DNA of 64,000 nucleotides from Streptomyces sp. ISL-1 (GCF_018614585.1 NZ_JAGGOI010000037.1:1-64000), one strand, 5' to 3'. Numbered from the stretch's first letter, positions 53,081 through 61,036 are shown. Translations and numbers: made by a program. The notes: generated by a model from the letters alone, not told the origin.

Positions 53081-54592
53081 ATGGATCTCGACACCTTCCG
53101 CAAGCTCGCCGCCGACCGCCGTGTCATCCCCGTCAGCCGCAAGCTCCTCGCCGACGGCGACACCCCGGTCGGGCTCTACCGCAAGCTCGCCGGCGAGCGC
53201 GAAGGCACCTTCCTGCTCGAGTCGGCCGAAAACGGACGGTCGTGGTCCCGGTACTCCTTCATCGGCGTACGGTCCGACGCGACCCTCACCGAACGTGACG
53301 GTCAGGTGTCGTGGCTCGGCACCCCGCCGGTCGGCGTCCCCCTCGACGGCGATCCGCTGCAGGCTCTGCGCGCCACCGTCGAGGCGCTGCACACTCCCCC
53401 TACGCCCAGCGGCGTGGGAGGTATCGCCATGCGCGACTCCGGAATGCCGCCCTTCACCGGAGGCATGGTCGGCTATCTCGGGTACGACATCGTCCGCAGG
53501 CTGGAGAAGATCGGCCCCGGCGAGCGCGACGACCTGAAGCTGCCCGAGCTGACCATGCTGCTCACCTCCGACCTCGCCGTGCTCGACCACTGGGACGGCA
53601 CCGTCATGCTGATCGCCAACGCGATCAACCACAACGACCTCGACACCGGGGTCGACGAGGCATACGCCGACGCCGTCGCGCGCCTGGACGCCATGGAGGC
53701 CGACCTCACACGACCGCTGGCCTCCGCTCCCGCCGTGCTGCCGCCCTCGGAGCTGCCGGAGTTCTCCGCGCTGTGGGGCGGCGAGGACTACCAGGACGCC
53801 GTCAGGGACATCAAGGAGCGCATCCGGTCCGGTGAGGCCTTCCAGGTCGTGCCCTCCCAGCGGTTCGAAACCCCTTGCACGGCAAGCGCGCTGGACGTCT
53901 ACCGCGTGCTGCGGGCCACCAACCCCAGCCCCTATATGTACCTCTTCCGCTTCGAGGGATTCGATGTCGTCGGCTCCAGCCCCGAGGCGCTCGTCAAGGT
54001 CGAGGACGGGCACGCCATGGTCCACCCCATCGCCGGGACCCGGCCGCGCGGCGCGACCCCGCAGGAGGACCAGGCGCTCGCCGACGAGCTGATGGCCGAC
54101 CCCAAGGAGCGCGCCGAGCACCTGATGCTGGTCGACCTCGGCCGCAACGACCTGGGCCGGGTCTGCGAGCCCGGCAGCGTCGAGGTCGTCGACTTCATGT
54201 CGATCGAGCGGTACTCCCACGTCATGCACATCGTCTCGACCGTCACCGGCCAGGTCGCCGAGGGCCGCACCGCCTTCGACGTGCTCACCGCCTGCTTCCC
54301 CGCCGGCACCCTCTCCGGGGCCCCCAAGCCACGGGCGATGCAGATCATCGACGAGCTGGAGCCCTCACGGCGCGGGCTGTACGGCGGCTGCGTCGGCTAT
54401 CTCGACTTCGCCGGCGACTCCGACACCGCGATCGCGATCCGTACCGCGCTGCTGCGCGACGGAACGGCGTTCGTGCAGGCCGGAGCAGGTGTCGTTGCCG
54501 ACTCGGACCCGGTCGCCGAGGACACCGAGTGCCGCAACAAGGCGGCCGCGGTGCTCCGCGCCGTACATACCGCGAACCGCCTCAACAGCTGA
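53081..54592 (+). CDS. trpE: Anthranilate synthase component I
   Basis: Converts chorismate to anthranilate with ammonia from a separate TrpG. The 503-residue, unfused form ends in the chorismate-binding domain: PSQRFETPCTA, GSSPEALVKVEDG, HPIAGTRPRGA, LVDLGRNDLGRVCEPGSV, GAPKPRAMQIIDELEP and VQAGAGVVADSDP. The N-terminal domain has the LLES Trp-feedback motif (about 45). Residues about 104-116 (HTPPTPSGVGGIA) are encoded by a copy of the dispersed repeat, in a surface loop before FTGGMVGYLGYD. No attenuator is visible; hisI is directly upstream. Confidence 0.96.
   Translation: MDLDTFRKLAADRRVIPVSRKLLADGDTPVGLYRKLAGEREGTFLLESAENGRSWSRYSFIGVRSDATLTERDGQVSWLGTPPVGVPLDGDPLQALRATVEALHTPPTPSGVGGIAMRDSGMPPFTGGMVGYLGYDIVRRLEKIGPGERDDLKLPELTMLLTSDLAVLDHWDGTVMLIANAINHNDLDTGVDEAYADAVARLDAMEADLTRPLASAPAVLPPSELPEFSALWGGEDYQDAVRDIKERIRSGEAFQVVPSQRFETPCTASALDVYRVLRATNPSPYMYLFRFEGFDVVGSSPEALVKVEDGHAMVHPIAGTRPRGATPQEDQALADELMADPKERAEHLMLVDLGRNDLGRVCEPGSVEVVDFMSIERYSHVMHIVSTVTGQVAEGRTAFDVLTACFPAGTLSGAPKPRAMQIIDELEPSRRGLYGGCVGYLDFAGDSDTAIAIRTALLRDGTAFVQAGAGVVADSDPVAEDTECRNKAAAVLRAVHTANRLNS
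53390..53425. repeat. Dispersed GC repeat copy inside trpE
   Basis: CACTCCCCCTACGCCCAGCG followed by GCGTGGGAGGTA is the reverse complement of the CCCACGCC...GGGCGTAGGGGG module present in the large intergenic clusters. It is in frame and adds about a dozen residues (104-116) to the TrpE N-terminal domain. Confidence 0.65.
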
Positions 54593-54618
54593 CCGGGCGG
54601 TAAGGGATAGTGGGGTAC

Positions 54619-55257
54619 GTGAGTGCTGTACCCGTACCCCAGCCCCGCGCCGGATCCGCATCCGCCGCCACCGGCAGCCGCCGCAGCCTTGCCGCGGCCC
54701 TGTTCCTCGGCGCCGCCGGCGCGACCGTCGTACTGCTCGCCGCCGGCCAGGTCTGGGCGAAGGGCACGGCAGCCGTCGGCGGCGGCACGCTGCCCCTCGA
54801 CGCCGAGGGCGGCGATATCACCGGCGTTCCGACGGCGCTCGCCATCGTCGGCCTGGCCGCCCTCGTCGCCGTCTTCGCGGTCCGCAGCGCGGGCCGGCTG
54901 CTCGTCTCCGCACTGCTCGCCCTGAGCGGCGCGGGCGCGGCGCTCGCCGCGGCACTCGCGGCCGCCGACAGCGCAGCCCTCGACGAGAAGGCGGCGAGGA
55001 CCACCGGCGACGCGGCCGCCACGGTCGAGGCGCTCACCCACACCGCCTGGCCCTATGTGACCGTGGCCGGGAGCCTGCTGATCCTGCTCGCGGGCCTGCT
55101 CGCGCTGCGCTACGGCAAGCAGTGGCCCGCCATGTCGGGCCGCTACGAGCGCGACGGCACCCCACGGCCCCGCAAGGCCCCCGTGGTGGACTCGGACCGG
55201 CCCGAGGACCTGTGGAAGGCTCTGGACCGCGGCGAGGACCCTACGCGCGAGGCGTGA
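54619..55257 (+). CDS. Trp-operon-associated membrane protein (TIGR02234 type)
   Basis: A 212-residue membrane protein with four segments: LAAALFLGAAGATVVLLAAG, ALAIVGLAALVAVFAV, LLVSALLALSGAGAALAAAL and YVTVAGSLLILLAGLLALRYG. A cytoplasmic tail contains RPEDLWKALDRGEDPT. This architecture, found in actinobacterial trp operons, defines a family named only for that association; its role is unknown. GTG 54619 (MSAVPVPQPRAG) is preferred over GTG 54610, 9 nt earlier. It is 26 nt after trpE. Confidence 0.85.
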   Translation: MSAVPVPQPRAGSASAATGSRRSLAAALFLGAAGATVVLLAAGQVWAKGTAAVGGGTLPLDAEGGDITGVPTALAIVGLAALVAVFAVRSAGRLLVSALLALSGAGAALAAALAAADSAALDEKAARTTGDAAATVEALTHTAWPYVTVAGSLLILLAGLLALRYGKQWPAMSGRYERDGTPRPRKAPVVDSDRPEDLWKALDRGEDPTREA

Positions 55258-55365
55258 CGCACCCCACGCCATGACGCGCCACGGCGTACGGGAGAATGAG
55301 AGGTGAGCTTCGCGCTCACCACCGAACAACAGCGCACCCCAGCAACATCGACGAGGAGCACATTA

Positions 55366-55677
55366 ATGTCGGGCACCAGCCACGGACACACCCCGGCCGC
55401 CTGGACCGGTGTCACCATCGCCGTCTTCGGCTTCTGTATCGCCGGCATCTTCATGGTGGCGGCCAATCCGCTCGGTTTCTGGGCCGGAGTGGCCGTGATC
55501 CTGCTCGGCGGTGTCGTCGGCGGAGCCATGAAGGCCGCCGGGCTCGGCATGCCGAAGGAGTCCGAGGCCCACGTGCTGGCGAGGTCGCGGGCGAGCCAGG
55601 CGCAGACCGCCACGGCCCAGCCGGCCACCGCGCAGACCGCCGCGGCCCAGCCCGCCACCGCGCAGGCGTCCTCCTGA
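55366..55677 (+). CDS. HGxxPAAW family small membrane protein
   Basis: A 103-residue protein with the eponymous motif H6-G-H-T-P-A-A-W13, two membrane segments (about 15-32 and 37-55), and a 45-residue tail with repeated AQPATAQ blocks. ATG 55366 has ACGAGGAGC 9 nt upstream, which decides against an in-frame codon at 55303. The family is confined to actinobacteria and usually sits between trpE and trpC; function unknown. Confidence 0.85.
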   Translation: MSGTSHGHTPAAWTGVTIAVFGFCIAGIFMVAANPLGFWAGVAVILLGGVVGGAMKAAGLGMPKESEAHVLARSRASQAQTATAQPATAQTAAAQPATAQASS

Positions 55678-55789
55678 CGCTGCCGTACGGCTCTACGCTG
55701 CGAGGCGCAGCCGGGCGTGCCCGGGCTGCGCCTCTGTGCATGCGCCTTTTCCGTATGCGCCTTTCCGTATCAACGGCGAGAATCACGGG

Positions 55790-56236
55790 GTGGACGCCAT
55801 GCCTTCCTCCGCCGCAGCCCCGCGTGAGCCCGGCCCCGCCCCGCTCGCACGGCGACTGGCGACGCCTCTGGTCACCCTCGCCGGAGTGGCCGCGGCCTTC
55901 GCGTACGTCGGCACGGTCGATCCCAACGAACCGGGCCACTACCCGGTCTGCCCGCTGCTCCGTCTCACCGGGATCTACTGCCCGGGCTGCGGCGGGCTGC
56001 GCAGCGCCCACGCCTTCATCCACGGCGATCTGACCATCGCGCTCGGGGCCAATGCCATGGCCGTCGCGGGCTACGGAGTCTTCGCCGTAGTGTGGATGGT
56101 GTGGCTGATTCACGCCGTACGGGGCGTGCCCCTGCGGGTCGCCGTCGCCCCGGTGTGGTGGTGGTCGCTGGGCGGTGTTCTTCTGGTTTTCAGCGTGATC
56201 CGGAACCTGCCGTTCGGCTCTGCGCTCGCGCCGTGA
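55790..56236 (+). CDS. DUF2752 family membrane protein
   Basis: From GTG 55790 the product is 148 residues; an in-frame ATG at 55736 or 55799 is also possible. The DUF2752 core has the Cys motif C64-P-G-C67-G-G following VCPLLRLTGIY (C54), then H74 (SAHAF), flanked by membrane segments. The family function is unknown. The cysteines at a membrane edge suggest metal or redox chemistry, which is only inference. It lies between the HGxxPAAW gene and trpC. Confidence 0.83.
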   Translation: MDAMPSSAAAPREPGPAPLARRLATPLVTLAGVAAAFAYVGTVDPNEPGHYPVCPLLRLTGIYCPGCGGLRSAHAFIHGDLTIALGANAMAVAGYGVFAVVWMVWLIHAVRGVPLRVAVAPVWWWSLGGVLLVFSVIRNLPFGSALAP

Positions 56237-56386
56237 CCGTTCTCGTCCGGCGGACGACCCCGGTCCCGCGAAGTCCCAGGTAGTGGGACGGGCGTCAACC
56301 GGATGCGAGCCTCGAGCCCTCCTGCGGATACCATCGACATGGCTGATCCTGATCCATCTGAACCGTCCCGGAAGGGGGCCGCTCGC

Positions 56387-57196
56387 GTGAGTGTGCTCGA
56401 CGAGATCATCGAAGGCGTGCGCGCCGACCTCGCAGAGCGGCAGGCGCGTGTGAGCCTCGACGAGCTCAAGGAGCGGGCCGCCAAGGCTCCTGCGGCCAAG
56501 GACGGCGTTGCCGCGCTGCGTGGCGAGGGCGTCCATGTGATCTGTGAGGTCAAGCGCTCCAGCCCGTCGAAGGGCGCGCTGGCCGCGATCGCCGACCCGG
56601 CCGCGCTCGCCGCGGACTACGAGGCGGGCGGCGCGGCCGTCATCTCCGTACTGACCGAGCAGCGCCGCTTCGGCGGCTCGCTCGCCGACCTCGAGGCCGT
56701 CCGCGCCAAGGTCGACATCCCGGTGCTGCGCAAGGACTTCATCGTCACCGCGTACCAGCTGTGGGAGGCCAGGGCGTACGGCGCCGACCTCGTCCTGCTG
56801 ATCGTCGCCGCGCTGGAGCAGGAGGCCCTGGTCTCGCTGATCGAGCGCGCAGAGTCGATCGGGCTCACCCCGCTGGTCGAGGTGCACGACGAGGACGAGG
56901 CCGAGCGCGCGGTGGAGGCCGGAGCGAAGATCATCGGCGTGAACGCCCGCGATCTGAAGACGCTGCAGGTCGACCGCTCGACGTTCGACCGGGTCGCCCC
57001 CGAGATCCCGGCGCACATCGTCAAGATCGCCGAGTCCGGAGTGCGCGGCCCGCACGACCTGATCGCCTACGCGAACGCGGGCGCCGACGCGGTGCTGGTC
57101 GGCGAGTCCCTGGTCACCGGCCGCGACCCGAAGTCGGCGGTCGCCGACCTGGTCGCCGCGGGCGCGCACCCGGCCCTGCGTCACGGGCGAGGCTGA
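56387..57196 (+). CDS. trpC: Indole-3-glycerol phosphate synthase
   Basis: Closes the indole ring from CdRP. GTG 56387 (MSVLDEIIEGVRADLAERQ) gives 269 residues; the open frame upstream to 56303 lacks family similarity. (beta/alpha)8 catalytic segments are ICEVKRSSPSKG, SVLTEQRRFGGS, PVLRKDFIVTAYQLWEARA, VEVHDEDEAERA, GVNARDLKTL and IAESGVR. No fused TrpF domain, consistent with PriA serving that step. trpM begins 8 nt later. Confidence 0.96.
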   Translation: MSVLDEIIEGVRADLAERQARVSLDELKERAAKAPAAKDGVAALRGEGVHVICEVKRSSPSKGALAAIADPAALAADYEAGGAAVISVLTEQRRFGGSLADLEAVRAKVDIPVLRKDFIVTAYQLWEARAYGADLVLLIVAALEQEALVSLIERAESIGLTPLVEVHDEDEAERAVEAGAKIIGVNARDLKTLQVDRSTFDRVAPEIPAHIVKIAESGVRGPHDLIAYANAGADAVLVGESLVTGRDPKSAVADLVAAGAHPALRHGRG

Positions 57197-57204
57197 CCGC
57201 CCCC

Positions 57205-57477
57205 ATGACCGTCGTCGGCCGTGTCGCCCCGCAGTGCCGGACGCCGTCGCGTCCGGCGGCGGGCGACGTGTGCCGGCAGCTCACGACTCCCCGCGGCGCG
57301 GCGCTCGCCGCCGCACGCGACCCGTACGCGCGGCTGGCCCGAGGCTGCAAGCCCCGGGGCTGCCGGGCCCCGGCCCGCCGGGTGCACGGCCGCCGGGTGA
57401 GGTACGTCATCGGCTCCGAGCCGGGCCAGGTCAACGGCATGCGATGGCGTGCGGTCCGCGCGCGCGAAGACCGCTAG
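57205..57477 (+). CDS. trpM: Tryptophan-cluster regulator-like protein TrpM
   Basis: A small Arg-rich protein encoded between trpC and trpB. The C-terminal half (YARLARGCKPRGCRAPARR to GQVNGMRWRA) is the part I recognise from Streptomyces coelicolor TrpM. TrpM was reported to modulate tryptophan synthesis and morphological differentiation. From ATG 57205 it would be 90 residues; GTG 57268 would give 69, closer to the known 63-residue form. It has several Cys and no membrane segment. The identification is by recall plus position. Confidence 0.8.
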   Translation: MTVVGRVAPQCRTPSRPAAGDVCRQLTTPRGAALAAARDPYARLARGCKPRGCRAPARRVHGRRVRYVIGSEPGQVNGMRWRAVRAREDR

Positions 57478-57960
57478 GCCGCTGCGGCGGGGGTTTCCCT
57501 CGCTGCCCCTCCCCCCTCCCCCAAACCGGGGCTCCGCCCCTACCCCGCGCCTCAAACGCCGGCGAGGCTTGAATTTCCGCCGGACAGGCGGAAATTCAAG
57601 CCCGTTGGGGGTCCCCCCGGACGAAGTCTGGGGGAGATTGAGGACACGCCCGCAGGGCGTAGGTGGGGCCCCGCGCCCGCAGGGCGTAGGTGGGGCCCCG
57701 CGCCCGCTGGGCGTAGGTGGGGCCCCGTGCCCGCTGGGCGTAGGTGGGGCCCCGTGCCCGCTGGGCGTAGGTGGGGCCCCGCGCCCGCTGGGCGTAGGTG
57801 GGGGTCCCCCCACGCCCGCAGGGGCGTAGGGGGCGGGTCTGGGGGCTTGCCCCCAGTTACGGGATGGGGCGGGGGAAAGACCCGCCGGTCGCGCACGCAT
57901 ACCGTGTCCTCTGCAGACCAGAACTTCTGGGGCATAACGCCCCGACAAGGAGCACGTCGC
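57478..57960. repeat. Dispersed repeat cluster with 27-bp tandem array before trpB
   Basis: A 483-bp gap. From 57520 come ACCGGGGCTCCGCCCC, the perfect inverted repeat GCTTGAATTTCCGCC/GGCGGAAATTCAAGC (57568-57602), GTTGGGGGTCCCCCCGGACG near 57605, and AAGTCTGGGGGAGATTGAGG. A tandem array follows with GCGTAGGTGGGGCCCCGCGC units starting at 57657, 57684, 57711, 57738, 57765 and 57792 (period 27 bp). A 57824 variant and a GTCTGGGGGCTTGCCCCCAG stem (57838-57857) end the cluster. The trpB ribosome site AAGGAG is at about 57949. Confidence 0.85.
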
Positions 57961-59259
57961 ATGTCGAGCGACTTCTTCATCCCGGACCCGGAGGGTCAAA
58001 TCCCCAGCGCCGAGGGCTACTTCGGCGCATTCGGCGGCAAGTTCATCCCCGAGGCGCTCGTCGCCGCGGTCGACGAGGTCGCCGTCGAGTACGACAAGGC
58101 CAAGGCCGACCCCGCCTTCGTGGCCGAGCTCAATGACCTGATGGCCAACTACACCGGCCGCCCCAGTGCCCTCACCGAGGTGCCCCGGTTCGCCGAGCAC
58201 GCCGGCGGGGCGCGCGTCTTCCTGAAGCGGGAGGACCTCAACCACACCGGCTCGCACAAGATCAACAACGTGCTGGGCCAGGCGCTGCTCACCAAGCGCA
58301 TGGGCAAGACCCGGGTGATCGCCGAGACCGGCGCCGGCCAGCACGGCGTCGCGACCGCGACCGCCTGCGCCCTCTTCGGCCTCGAGTGCACGATCTACAT
58401 GGGCGAGATCGACACCCAGCGCCAGGCTCTGAACGTGGCCCGGATGAGGATGCTCGGCGCCGAGGTCATCCCGGTGGCCTCCGGAAGCCGGACCCTGAAG
58501 GACGCCATCAACGAGGCGTTCCGCGACTGGGTCGCCAACGTGGACCGTACGCACTATCTCTTCGGCACGGTCGCCGGACCGCACCCCTTCCCCGCCATGG
58601 TCCGCGACTTCCACCGCGTCATCGGCGTCGAGGCCCGTCGCCAGATCCTCGAGCGGGCCGGCCGGCTGCCGGACGCGGCCGTCGCCTGCGTCGGCGGCGG
58701 GTCCAACGCGATCGGGCTGTTCCACGCCTTCATCCCGGACGCTTCCGTACGGCTCATCGGCTGCGAGCCGGCGGGCCACGGCATCGAGTCCGGCGAGCAC
58801 GCGGCCACTCTGACCGCCGGCGAGCCCGGCATCCTGCACGGATCGCGGTCCTACGTCCTGCAGGACGAGGAGGGCCAGATCACCGAGCCGTACTCGATCT
58901 CCGCCGGACTCGACTACCCCGGCATCGGCCCCGAGCACTCGTACCTCAAGGACAGCGGCCGCGGGGAGTACCGCGCGGTGACCGACGACGAGGCGATGCA
59001 GTCGCTGCGGCTGCTGTCCCGTACGGAGGGCATCATTCCGGCCATCGAGTCCGCGCACGCGCTGGCGGGAGCGCTGGAGGTCGGCAAGGAGCTGGGGAAG
59101 GACGGGCTGATCGTCGTCAATCTGTCCGGCCGCGGTGACAAGGACATGGACACCGCCGCCCGTTACTTCGGGCTGTACGACGGCGAAGGGGGCGCCAAGG
59201 TCGCCGCCGACGCCTCCGCGGAGAACGGCTACGCGGAGATCAGGAGGGACGCGAAGTGA
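57961..59259 (+). CDS. trpB: Tryptophan synthase beta chain
   Basis: PLP enzyme joining indole and serine. ATG 57961, with AAGGAG 7 nt upstream, gives 432 residues (MSSDFFIPDPEGQIPSAEG); the frame stays open upstream only because of the 27-bp repeats. PLP lysine K100 is in NHTGSHKINN. Other motifs are AETGAGQHGVATA, CVGGGSNAIGLFHAF and the C-terminal NLSGRGDKD. The stop overlaps the trpA GTG. Confidence 0.98.
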   Translation: MSSDFFIPDPEGQIPSAEGYFGAFGGKFIPEALVAAVDEVAVEYDKAKADPAFVAELNDLMANYTGRPSALTEVPRFAEHAGGARVFLKREDLNHTGSHKINNVLGQALLTKRMGKTRVIAETGAGQHGVATATACALFGLECTIYMGEIDTQRQALNVARMRMLGAEVIPVASGSRTLKDAINEAFRDWVANVDRTHYLFGTVAGPHPFPAMVRDFHRVIGVEARRQILERAGRLPDAAVACVGGGSNAIGLFHAFIPDASVRLIGCEPAGHGIESGEHAATLTAGEPGILHGSRSYVLQDEEGQITEPYSISAGLDYPGIGPEHSYLKDSGRGEYRAVTDDEAMQSLRLLSRTEGIIPAIESAHALAGALEVGKELGKDGLIVVNLSGRGDKDMDTAARYFGLYDGEGGAKVAADASAENGYAEIRRDAK

Positions 59260-60071
59260 GCGGCAACATCCAGCTGTTGAGCGACACCCTGGCGCAGGCC
59301 AGGGACGAGAACCGGGCCGCCCTCATCGCGTATCTCCCGGCCGGCTTCCCGACCGTCGACGGCGGCATCGAGGCGGTCAAGGCCGCCCTGGACGGCGGCG
59401 CCGACGTGGTCGAGGTCGGGCTGCCGCACAGCGACCCCGTACTCGACGGCCCCGTCATCCAGACCGCCGACGACATCGCGCTGCGCGGCGGCGTCAAGAT
59501 CGCCGATGTGATGCGTACGGTCCGCGAGGCGCACGAGGCCACCGGCAAGCCGGTCCTCGTGATGACGTACTGGAATCCGATCGACCGCTACGGCATCGAG
59601 CGCTTCACCGCCGAGCTCGCCGACGCGGGCGGGGCAGGCTGCATCCTGCCCGACCTGCCGGTCCAGGAGGCCGGCGTATGGCGCGAGCACGCCGAGAAGC
59701 ACGGCCTCGCCACGGTCTTCGTCGTGGCGCCGAGCAGCAAGGACGCCCGGCTGGCGAAGATCACGGCGGCCGGTTCCGGCTTTGTGTACGCAGCTTCGCT
59801 GATGGGTGTCACCGGCACCCGTGCGTCGGTGGGCGCGCAGGCCCAGGATCTGGTGCGGCGCACCCGCGCCACCACCGAACTGCCGGTCTGCGTGGGCCTC
59901 GGCGTCTCCAACCCCGAGCAGGCCGCCGAGGTCGCTTCCTTCGCGGACGGCGTGATCGTCGGGTCCGCGTTCGTGAAGCGGCTCCTCGACGCACCGGACC
60001 AGGCCGCCGGCCTGGCGGCGGTGCGGGAACTGGCGGCCGAGCTCGCCGAGGGTGTGCGCCGGAACGCGTAG
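59256..60071 (+). CDS. trpA: Tryptophan synthase alpha chain
   Basis: Cleaves indole-3-glycerol phosphate and channels indole to TrpB. The 271 residues carry catalytic Glu53 and Asp64 in VEVGLPHSDPVLDGPVIQ, with MTYWNPIDRYG and the phosphate site SFADGVIVGSAFVKRL. GTG 59256 overlaps the trpB stop. A 14-bp hairpin follows 20 nt after the stop, ending the trp transcript. Confidence 0.97.
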   Translation: MSGNIQLLSDTLAQARDENRAALIAYLPAGFPTVDGGIEAVKAALDGGADVVEVGLPHSDPVLDGPVIQTADDIALRGGVKIADVMRTVREAHEATGKPVLVMTYWNPIDRYGIERFTAELADAGGAGCILPDLPVQEAGVWREHAEKHGLATVFVVAPSSKDARLAKITAAGSGFVYAASLMGVTGTRASVGAQAQDLVRRTRATTELPVCVGLGVSNPEQAAEVASFADGVIVGSAFVKRLLDAPDQAAGLAAVRELAAELAEGVRRNA

Positions 60072-60089
60072 CTCATAAGGGTGGATCTG

Positions 60090-60127
60090 GGACCGGGGAG
60101 GCATGCACATGCCTCCCCGGTTCGTTT
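60090..60127 (+). terminator. trpBA operon terminator
   Basis: A 14-bp perfect stem ACCGGGGAGGCATG (60092-60105) with CATGCCTCCCCGGT (60108-60121) and a 2-nt spacer, then TTCGTTT. The next gene starts at 60135, immediately after it, so that gene depends on read-through or on a promoter inside trpA. Confidence 0.85.
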
Positions 60128-60134
60128 GTGGGAT

Positions 60135-60983
60135 GTGAGCGAGAAGAACCAGGAACGGAAGCGTGCCGCGCGCGAGCGGCTCCAGCAGCAGCGTGAGTCG
60201 GACAAGGCGCGCGAGAAAAGACGGCGGGTGCTGATCGTCTCCGCCGCGGTGGTGGGCGTCCTCGGCCTGGCCGCCGTCGTCGGCGTGATCGCCGCGAACG
60301 CCGGAAAGGCCGGGAAGAAAGACAGCGGTTCCGACACCGGTCCGCTCCTCGCGCCGGCGGGCGTGCAGGGCAAGGACCAGCTCGCGATCCCGGTGGGCGC
60401 GAACGACGCGCCGTCCACCCTCACGGTGTGGGAGGACTTCCGCTGCCCGGCCTGCGCCAGTTTCGAGAACGCCTTCCGGGACACCATCCATGAGCTCGAG
60501 CGGACGGGCCAGCTCAAGATCGAGTACCACCTCGCCACCATCATCGACGGGAACATGGGCGGCAGCGGCTCGCTGCACGCGGCGAACGCCGCGGCGTGCG
60601 CGCAGGACGTAGGGAAATTCGTCCCGTACCACGATGTTCTGTACCAGAACCAGCCGCCGGAGACGGACGACGCCTTCGCCAACAACAGCAGGCTGATCGA
60701 GCTCGCCGGCAAGGTCGACGGCCTGGTCACCCCCGAATTCCGCAGCTGTGTGGAGGAGGGCAAACACAACGCCTGGGTGGCCAAGTCGAACGCCGCCTTC
60801 AGGAGCGGTGGCTTCCGCGGTACCCCGACCGTGCTGCTCAACGGGGAGTCCGTCTTCCCGCAGAAGGGCTCCGAGCGGATCACCGTCCCCAACTTCAAGA
60901 AGTGGGTGGCAGAGGCGAACAAGGGCAAGAAGCCGGGCACCCAGCGGCCCAGCCCGAGTCCGGGTGGTTCTGCCTCCTCCTGA
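60135..60983 (+). CDS. Membrane-anchored DsbA-like thioredoxin-fold oxidoreductase (CPAC)
   Basis: GTG 60135 gives MSEKNQERKRAARERLQQQ and 282 residues. A charged N-terminus is followed by a membrane segment (about 31-54), then an extracytoplasmic thioredoxin fold with C104-P-A-C107 (VWEDFRCPACASFE), a helical insert with Cys (NAAACAQDVG; FRSCVEEG), and the cis-Pro segment FRGTPTVLLNG. The tail is PSPSPGGSASS. It is a paralogue of the protein at 30317-31132 (CPVC), with the same architecture. Presumed to act on disulfides of exported proteins. lgt lies downstream after 183 bp. Confidence 0.88.
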   Translation: MSEKNQERKRAARERLQQQRESDKAREKRRRVLIVSAAVVGVLGLAAVVGVIAANAGKAGKKDSGSDTGPLLAPAGVQGKDQLAIPVGANDAPSTLTVWEDFRCPACASFENAFRDTIHELERTGQLKIEYHLATIIDGNMGGSGSLHAANAAACAQDVGKFVPYHDVLYQNQPPETDDAFANNSRLIELAGKVDGLVTPEFRSCVEEGKHNAWVAKSNAAFRSGGFRGTPTVLLNGESVFPQKGSERITVPNFKKWVAEANKGKKPGTQRPSPSPGGSASS

Positions 60984-61036
60984 CGGCCTCCCGCTGACGG
61001 CCTCCCGCTGACGGCCTCCCGCTGACGGCCTCTGCC
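60981..61036 (+). repeat. 14-bp tandem repeat overlapping a stop codon
   Basis: TGACGGCCTCCCGC is repeated with starts at 60981, 60995, 61009 and a variant at 61023. The first TGA is the stop codon of the thioredoxin-fold gene, so repeat expansion or contraction leaves a stop in phase or nearby. No function is evident. Confidence 0.85.

Noticed and set aside
57645..57835. CRISPR array
   Set aside because: The 27-bp units are contiguous with no unique spacers, and no cas genes are near; it is a simple tandem repeat.
57727..57960. A 78-residue N-terminal extension of TrpB
   Set aside because: It is made of the repeat peptide PAGRRWGP; the ATG at 57961 has AAGGAG at correct spacing and begins with the TrpB N-terminus.
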